Assembly (NCBI GenBank): GCA_030704615.1
Contig: CM060734.1
Coordinates: 20,832,001 to 20,896,000, forward strand
Length of the DNA stretch: 64,000 nucleotides
Reading direction: 5' to 3'
From: Takakia lepidozioides
Lineage: Eukaryota; Streptophyta; Takakiopsida; Takakiales; Takakiaceae
The notes under the pieces were generated by a model. That model worked only from the letters and a program-made list of their open reading frames with translations. It was not told the origin of the DNA and searched no databases. The translations under genes were made by a program, and so were the position numbers. This document shows positions 57,341-64,000 of the stretch, in pieces. How positions within the stretch are numbered: the stretch's first letter is position 1; each line of letters opens with the position of its first letter.

Positions 57341-59498
57341 TGCCCACACTGCAACTGTGCAGGCTGTGCCGGTGCCAAACCATTGCCTCCCTCTGGGCAA
57401 TCCTTCTTGACATGGGGGCCCTCCACATGTCCAACACACCACATCCGCCCGTTGTTGGCTTGCAAATGAAGGGAGAGACCCCTGCATCTGAGGTCTTCTC
57501 TGCCCTTCCCTGGGCTTCACCTGAGCCCCCTTGTTGCCTTGAGCACGTTGAGGTAGTGGCTGGCTAGGAGCACCACTACCCCGTGGTGCCTCCTTAGCGA
57601 ATCCCACCATGACCACTCGTTCCTCCACCATGTTGAGCTCTATCTGCTCTGCCAACAAAAACACATTTGTTAAGGTGGGTTGGGCCGCTTGTAGGAGAAT
57701 TGCATCCCGCACCCTTCTCCTCAGCTCCTTGTCCAATATCCCATACCAGAACTGGACTGCCTGAGCCTCCGTAACCCCTTGGGTTATATTTATCAAGCAC
57801 CTCATGCGAGTGAAAGCCTCCCTCAAGCTCTCAGTAGGCTTCCTCTGGAAATCTTGCAAGCTCCACAACAGGGTTGAGGGCAGGCACCGCCACTGGTGCT
57901 GGTGCAGCAGTAGCTTGGGTGGACATCGTAGTTGCTGTACCACTAGTCCCACTACTGCTCGTGGAAGTTGTTATTGCAGCTGCCGGTGTGGCTGCTGCCT
58001 CTGTGCCTCTAGTGCCTCTAGTGATGGAGACATAGTCGGGTGACCAGTACATCCTCCACTCCTCGATCTCAACATCGTGCCCCCGCCTAAACTCATGGTA
58101 ATCATCCATGGGCGGCCCCTCAAGGTGTTGAAACAGCCCCTTCCATGCCATAAAAGGCGTAAACAGTTGTGGATTGCGCATTTGCTGCAAGTCACCCCAA
58201 CTATCAAACTCTTGGATAAAATCATCCAACTCAATGGTGCCCACCGCCCCAGAGTACCTTCATGGCCCCTTGGTAGCTCCATACATCTCCTCCATTGTGT
58301 CCTACAACAATGGCAAGGAAACAACTTGCACCGTCGGTGTGAGTCCTCCTGATTCACAATCCGAATCAGAACCTTCCGTAGAAGACACAGGAGGTGAAGG
58401 TGGCCTAAACCGCACACCTCGTCTCGTATACCCGCTAGTATCGCTAGTGCTCATACCTGCACTTTCCCCAGCAACTAGTGGCACCTCCATGTTGCAAACT
58501 GACACTCAACCGGTCATGAACCTGTCTCTAACCCCCTCTCCACAAGGTAACCGGGTAGAGAACCTGATGCAGTTTATGGTTTGGAATACTAGGTTCCTAA
58601 CATAGCCTGCACCTACACCTGCATCCACCGTAGGCACTCCTATGGTTGGCTGGTCATCACCTCCAACCTCACCACAGGAGAAACAAAGATGGTATGACTG
58701 GTCATCAACCCAGCCTCACCATCGACAGTATGCTCTAGGGTTGGATTGGCGATCAAGCCCGAGTCAACCACCTATAAAATCAAGCGCCCACACAAAACTA
58801 GCATGGCGCACAATCAAGCATGCAGGTGTGGAGGGGATCCAAACACAAGAATGAAAACAACAACTCCCCCACACCAAAAATCTCTACACAGTGTCGCTCC
58901 TGCAAGGACACCCCAGCCCAAACCCGGACTGACTCTTGCCTCCACCTACGGAAAGGTCTCGGCCTACAGAGAAGGTGGAAAGCTACGAGGAAGGGAAGCT
59001 AAAGCAATGCCTATCCCCAGCACGCTTTCATCCCAACACCCTCTTTTTTCCTCTCTTCTCTCACTTGCATGACCATGAGAGCATCATGTACACACTCCTC
59101 AAACCACCCTCCACGAGCTCATGAAACTTGGCGTCCAAGGCCCCATGCAAGCCTCCACAGGGTCCGCCAGTGCCTCCTTATGTCCACCAGCCATTCCTCA
59201 TAATGGAACCACCTCAAGAAACCACACCATTCGCTGAAGGTTCAAAAATGGAGCAAATAGAGGTACATATAGGCCCCAACAACATTCTGTCCAAAGGAAT
59301 TACCTGCAGGCTAGTCTCCCCCATAGTTAAGAATTGGGCTGAAAACCCGAAAAGATTACCTGCAGGGAAGTAATCCCCTTTGTTAAAACGCAACAGGGAG
59401 GTAATTCCGACTTTTCTGCCAGATCAGCTAGCTCAAAACCGTTGTTCTTCAGACCCCAGCCTCCCCATCAAGGTCCCACGAAACGAGCGGAAAAAGAT
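57341..59498 (-). pseudogene. Ty3-type gag and leader, copy 2
   Basis: On the - strand: leader (59490-58510), gag N-terminus from an ATG at 58505 (MSVCNMEVPLVAGESAG, then RRGVRFRPPSPPVSSTEGS), a stop near 58305, then LDDFIQEFDSWGDLQQM, LFQHLEGPPMDDYHEFRRG, a frame change near 57850, and FTRMRCLINITQGVTEAQAV with FWYGILDKELRRRVRD. A zinc-knuckle remnant CWTCGGPPCQEG is followed by a break at 57341, right where copy 1 at 3290-5942 continues with its second knuckle. Compared with that copy it has a better first Cys pair but no second knuckle. Inactive. Confidence 0.75.
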
Positions 59499-60898
59499 TT
59501 TTTTTTTTTTTTGTTTGTTTTTGTTTTTTTTTCACTCTGACTGTTCGCGGCCTTCCGTGGCTCCAACCGCCACGACTCCTCACGGCCTGCCCTAGGCGCT
59601 CGTTGGCCACGGGCTGCCCCGTAATACCCTGTGGTCCCACGCCCACGAGCCTTCACGGCCCGCCATCCCCACGATCTGGTCACCGTGCCAACCCGTGGTG
59701 TCTGCACCACGGCTTCCCACGGTCACGGTCAACAGTCCCCTGCGTTCCCAGGAACTCCACACGAGTTCCCATGCATTCTCGATCGCTCCCGGGATGTTCC
59801 CACGCATTCCCGAGCTCTCCCCAAGCTGGGGTTTGCTCCTGCACCTGCTGTCGCCGAGCTATGGCTTCTACAAAGCCACCAGACCTGCTGCCATGCTCTC
59901 TTGGGCTCTCACGACCCACCAGAGGCACCCTAAACTCAACAAACAAGCAATATGTTGCCCAACAAGCTCCATTTCTTCATGAAGCTCACAAAAACGAATC
60001 CGAAAATACACACCTTTACAAACTTGGTGCACCTGCACTTCTCATGCATATCCCCTGGCTCTAGGGCGCCTTGTTGCTGCCCTTCTAGCCCCACTCTTGC
60101 CACTCCAAGAACCCTTACACTGCTGAGTTTCAGATTGAAACTCCAACTCAGCAAATGTTTCACAAGTGCACTGATTTGCACACAAGAGGGACCTGCCCCC
60201 TCTCTTCACTCATACCTCTTCATGAGTTTGGAGCTGAAGCTCCCAACGGGCTGCGATGCATCCCCTCACAGCTCCACCATTTGGCTGCTCCTCATCTACT
60301 CGCAACAACTAGTTTCGGGCAGAAATACCTGGAGCTGATCATATCATCTCCAACCTGCAATATGCTAGCTTCCCATGCGCAGCCCTCTGCAACTCCTTAA
60401 CTCGGCCTACAGCTGAAGAAGACGACCACCAGTTTGTCCACTCGTGGCCAGTATCTCTTCCGCTTCACTAGAAGCCCAAACTTGGTTGCCATATCGTTGA
60501 GCTATGCAACACCGCTCTTCAGCATAGACTACCCGCCTCTCTATCCATTGCAAACCTGCAACCTGTTCGCCTTTGCACTCTATCCGCTTTGGATAGTCTC
60601 ATGCACGGATCCCTGCACTCTAGGCTGAACCGTTTCTCATGATCTGAAAACACAAGTACTACAACTAACTCGAACCTGGCACTCACATACTCGAGCTGAT
60701 CTTTTCTCGAGTGATAATGAAAGAAATGATACAAGCACACAAGCTCTCAAACTCACACACTTGCACATGAAAACATCACTCATATATTAAGTCGAGCCAA
60801 GTGCACCCCACGCTATGGGGAATCCACACTACGGCGCCCTAGCTAGACGCGGTGAGGCTCAACTCGAGAAAGATGAGCCCACCGCGATCTGCCGTGAA
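59499..60898 (-). mobile_element. 1.4-kb poly(A)-ended repeat, copy 2
   Basis: Same orientation, same 5' boundary (TTCACGGCAGATCGCGG, complement at 60882-60898) and nearly the same length as copy 1. Its A tract is interrupted (TTTGTTTGTTTTTG on the + strand). It lacks a block present in copy 1 and has an insertion around 59755-59815. The two copies bracket the gag segment. Confidence 0.8.
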
Positions 60899-61331
60899 GA
60901 TAACAACGCCAGGTGCCCAAACATGTATTGGCCCCGGGATTGACACTTGGGTCAATCCCAAATATCAATATATAAAAGCTAGCTATTTCCTAGCTAACTT
61001 CACACTAGTGGTAAAATAACTTGACAAGTATGATAATTTACAACTAATTAAGGTCCCAAAAAAACAGTGTTGTGACAACATTTTTGGTCCACCGTAGACT
61101 GCAACTGCCCGACAGTCACATGTCAAAATCACTCCAACACCACCATAGATCCACAAATGAGCTAACTTGCAGAATTCAACATGAAAATTTAGGGATGACT
61201 CTAATAGCAGGGGAAAACAAGGTGAAATATGTTGAAGAAGGTACCTTCATTAGCAGTGGGCCTTGTTCTATCAATTGTGCTACTGCCGTTGTTGTTTCCA
61301 GTTAACCATCTACCCACTTGTAGCTGCTGTG
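60899..61331. other. Spacer with decayed PPR-linked sequence
   Basis: No gene. 61085-61245 is homologous to 62115-62265 (CACCATAGATCCAC, GAGCTAACTTxCAGAATTCA, GAAGAAGGT), showing that the PPR relic next to it was duplicated as a larger block. Confidence 0.5.
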
Positions 61332-61991
61332 CTATTGAAGAAGGTGCCCCCCTTCCCCCATCATTTGATCATAGGTCTCCAAAGCCTCCATACCATGTCC
61401 CTGTTGTGCATACCCTGCAAGCATCGCGTTCCATGACACCACATTTGGTTCAGCCATAGTGTTGAAAACTCCCTTTGCATCCTTAATGCACCCACATTTG
61501 GCATAGACGTCCACCAGGGCAGTGTTCAGGATGACATCTGGTACAATTCCAGCTTTAACGATGTCACCATGGACCTCTTTCCCCTTTTCCAGAGGTCCCA
61601 GGCTTGCACACACATTGCAAACATGCGCAAGCGTGATGTGGTTGGGCTTCACCCCTTTGCGCAGCATTTGCTCATAGGTCTCCAAAGCATTCCTACCACA
61701 CCCATGCTTGGTAAATCCTGCCAACATTATATTCCACGTGATCAAAGATCGCTGAGGCATTCTGTAGAAATCTTGGTGAGCATCCATGATGCTCCCGCAC
61801 TTAACATACATGTTGACAAGGGTGTTGAGTAGAAAAAACATTTGGCATGAATCCACTTTGGATAATGTGAGTGTGCACCTGATTCCAACTTCCAGACCTT
61901 GCACTTAAGCAAGAGACAGACACACGTATCTGAATCTGCTGAAATGCCTCATTGGTTTAAAGTCTGTAGAGCCTTTGTCAGTCTGCCTGCC
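61332..61991 (-). pseudogene. PPR protein relic (copy nearest the spacer)
   Basis: From 61904 down to 61332 one frame of 190 residues contains five PLS-type repeats, among them LNTLVNMYVKCGSIMDAHQD, MPQRSLITWNIMLAGFTKHG, ALETYEQMLRKGVKPNHITL, NTALVDVYAKCGCIKDAKGV and VSWNAMLAGYAQQGHGMEAL. Upstream on the - strand CEAGRLTKALQTLNQ continues in another frame and is interrupted by a TGA. It lacks the E/DYW tail. Intact relatives bind organellar RNA. The frame of 190 residues is open, but the gene is incomplete at both ends. Confidence 0.8.
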
Positions 61992-62130
61992 TCACAAAGC
62001 ATAATAGGCATTCAACTTTTTGCCTCGGTTGTCCCACCATTCACTGGGGTCAACAAAATATTCATTCCACACCTTCTCCTCATGTCTGTTATCTGTTTTG
62101 GATACTTTCCTGCTGCCACATCGGCAGTGA
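61992..62130 (-). pseudogene. Segment resembling the PDF motif of organellar ssDNA-binding OSB proteins
   Basis: On the - strand EEKVWNEYFVDPSEWWDNRG followed by KK matches the pattern W..(F/Y)F..P..WWDNR...K of the C-terminal motif of plant OSB proteins, which bind single-stranded organellar DNA. The expected PDFKHK is missing: the frame passes directly into NAYYALCEAGRL, the start of a PPR series. Either two exons have been fused by deletion or the PPR relic was inserted into an OSB exon. Confidence 0.45.
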
Positions 62131-62139
62131 CTTGTCATA

Positions 62140-62580
62140 GTCATTCCAAACCACCATAGATCCACCCAACGAGCTAACTTACAGAATTCAATATGCATCT
62201 CAGGGCCGAGTCTGATGAGAGGGAAAAACAGGCTGAAATAGGTCGAAGAAGAAGGTGCCCTCACCACATTCTCCAAGGCCTCCATACCACGCCCCTGATG
62301 TGCACACCCTGCAAGCATCATGTTCCACATGATGAAAGATCGTTGAGGCATTCTGTTGAACACTTGGTGAGCATCCATGATGCTCCCGCACATAACATAC
62401 ATGTGCACAAGGGTGTTGAGTAGTGAGTGTGCACCTGCTTTCCAGTTTCAAGGCCTTTCATCTTGATGCACTTATGCAAGAGACAGACATACATATCTGA
62501 ATCTACTGAAATGCCTCCTTGGTTTAAAGTCAATAGAGCCTCTTTCAGTCTGCCTGCCTCACAAAGCATCTTCACATGCC
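62140..62580 (-). pseudogene. PPR protein relic, second copy
   Basis: On the - strand GTYGHVKMLCEAGRLKEALL and ISVDSDMYVCLLHKCIKMKG and LETGKQVHTH (62575-62430) are followed after a gap by MYVMCGSIMDAHQVFNRM and PQRSFIMWNMMLAGCAHQGR (62408-62270). These are the opening repeats of the same gene as the copy at 61332-61991. Frames are broken between the blocks. Confidence 0.75.
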
Positions 62581-63710
62581 CATAAGTGCCAGAAGAGCAT
62601 TGTGGACTTCCTCTCTTGATCCTCTTCCAGAAGTTGTGGTCATGGTTGAGGTGCCTGATTTTATCAACTGTGCCGCTGCAGCTGCTGCCTTTGGCGATGC
62701 AACCATGCACCTCTTTGCATCTGGTAATATGATAGGCATTCACCTTGGTACAATTCCAGCTCTGAAGATGTCGCAATGGACCTCTTTCCCCCTTTTGCAA
62801 AGCTGCCAGGGCAGTGTTCAATTGACATTTGGTACAATTCCAGCTTTGATGATATCCCCATGCACCTCTTTGCCCTTCTCCAGGGCTGCCAGGCTTGCAC
62901 AAGCATTGCAAATGCACACAAACATGATGTGCTTCCCCCATCATTTGCTCAATATAGGTAGGTCTCCAAAGCCTCCATCCCACGTCCCTGCCGTGCATAC
63001 CCTGCAAGTATCACACTCCACGACACCACATCTCGTTCAACCGTAGTGTCGAACACTCCCTTTGCATCCTAGATGCACCCACATTTTGCAAACATGTCCA
63101 CTAGGGTATTGTTCAGAATGACATCTGGTACAATTCCAGCTCTGAACATAGCTGGAATTGTACCAGATGTCTTCAAAGATGTCGCCATGCACCTCTTTCC
63201 CCTTTTGCAAAGCTGCCAGGGCAGTGTTCAGATTGACATTTGGCACAATTCCAGTTTTGATGATATCCCCATGCACCTCTTTACCCTTCTCCAGGGCTGC
63301 CAGGCTTGCACAAGCATTGCAAATGCACACAAACATGATGTGCTTCCCCCATCATTTGCTCAATATAGGTCTCCAAAGCCTCCATCCCACGTCCCTGCCG
63401 TGCATACCCTGCAAGCATCGCACTCCACGACACCACATCTCGTTCAGCCATAGTGTCGAACACTCCCTTTGCAAACATGTCCACCAGGGTATTGTTCATA
63501 ATGACATCTGGTACAATTCCAGCTCTGAAGATGTCGCCATGCACCTCTTTCCCCTTTTGCAAAGCTGCCAGGGCAGTGTTCAAATTAACATTTGGCACAA
63601 TTCCAGCTTTGATGATATCCCCATGCACCTCTTTGCCCTTCTCCAGGGCTGCCAGGCTTGCACAAGCATTGAGAACTGAACAACAACAATAGTACTCACC
63701 TGCTCCCATA
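62581..63710 (-). pseudogene. PPR protein relic with internal tandem duplications
   Basis: On the - strand the block LNACASLAALEKGKEVHGDI, then IKAGIVPNVNLNTALAALQK, then GDIFRAGIVPDVIMNNTLVD and MAERDVVSWSAMLAGYARQG, ALETYIEQMMG appears completely at 63709-63290 and again, increasingly damaged, at 63336-62930 and 62950-62700. The phrase CTCCAGGGCTGCCAGGCTTG recurs at 62879, 63291 and 63641, so the periods are about 412 and 350 bp. No tail domain is present. Multiple frame changes make it inactive. Confidence 0.78.
63121..63170. repeat. Perfect 21-bp inverted repeat in the PPR relic
   Basis: Arms 63121-63141 and 63150-63170 are exact reverse complements separated by 8 nt (CTGAACAT). The arm sequence is the common PPR phrase TCTGGTACAATTCCAGCT that encodes AGIVPD, so the hairpin arose by an inverted duplication of PPR coding sequence. 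Confidence 0.95.
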
Positions 63711-64000
63711 GTCTAAGATTCAATGGATTGGACGACTAAGATTATGATTCCTTGCAGAAAGAAAATTTATGACTAGTTAATTTGACTATATTACCCCTCC
63801 CATACAAATATGAAGTATGTTGAGACTTTGTAACGGCTCAATATTTTGACATGCGGCTTTGTCTCTAGGTATTCCCATTGCAGTCTGGGAAGAGATGGAC
63901 AAGAAGTGCCACTCATTCAGGTCCCTATACCTGCACTTTATGCACGCTCTACTGTCTCACTTCCCCTGCCTTGTGCCCATATAAAGAAGGGCCCTCCAAT
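63711..64000. other. Right edge, no gene recognised
   Basis: No coding signature. CCCATATAAAGAAGG at 63976-63990 resembles a TATA box facing right, so a promoter for something beyond the window is possible. Confidence 0.3.

Overview
The window is nuclear DNA from a land plant, most likely a fern or another seed-free plant. This rests on a multi-exon plant-type SMUBP-2-like helicase gene, PPR-gene fragments of the PLS type, plant L1-type LINEs, CACTA, MULE-like and hAT remains, a fragment of a DRM-type cytosine methyltransferase, and very high repeat density with no bacterial operons. The species assignment is inference.

Only one gene looks whole: a superfamily-1 helicase (about 6762-19123, + strand). 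Ten exons can be joined with consistent phases and GT/AG borders into about 1,055 residues carrying all SF1B motifs. Its last intron (12667-18865, 6.2 kb) is stuffed with antisense pieces of one LINE family whose 3' ends run into (TC)n.

Layout. 1-1.3 kb: non-LTR reverse transcriptase relic. 1.3-6 kb: tandem repeat, then a degraded Ty3-type gag. 6.7-19.1 kb: the helicase gene. 19-28.5 kb: repeat-rich spacer with a recent 305-bp tandem duplication, two CACTA right ends, a broken DRM-like methyltransferase fragment, a palindrome array and a long hairpin. 28.5-36.4 kb: a nearly full-length LINE on the - strand with ORF1 (zinc knuckle), then endonuclease and RT. 36.5-39.8 kb: no gene. 39.8-55 kb: nested mobile DNA, comprising two diverged copies of an unrecognised protein, two pairs of palindrome arrays, a non-LTR RT joined to a probable restriction-like endonuclease, PPR relics, a Ty3 integrase and a MULE-like transposase. 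55-61 kb: a hAT-type fragment cut by a 1.4-kb poly(A)-ended repeat; a second copy lies beyond a degraded gag. 61-63.7 kb: PPR relics with internal duplications, one carrying a segment that resembles the OSB 'PDF' motif.

The strongest unexplained signal is a family of AT-spaced palindromes (GCGACCGCC...GGCGGTCGC), roughly forty copies in five arrays, several abutting truncated ends of unrelated transposon genes. Two further palindromic motifs (CGACGCC...GGCGTCG and AACCGC...GCGGTTA) have the same architecture; the first ends in a CACTA terminus. I read these as subterminal, transposase-binding-type repeats of DNA transposons, partly rearranged into fold-back units. Exon borders and element limits come from reading by eye, not from alignments.
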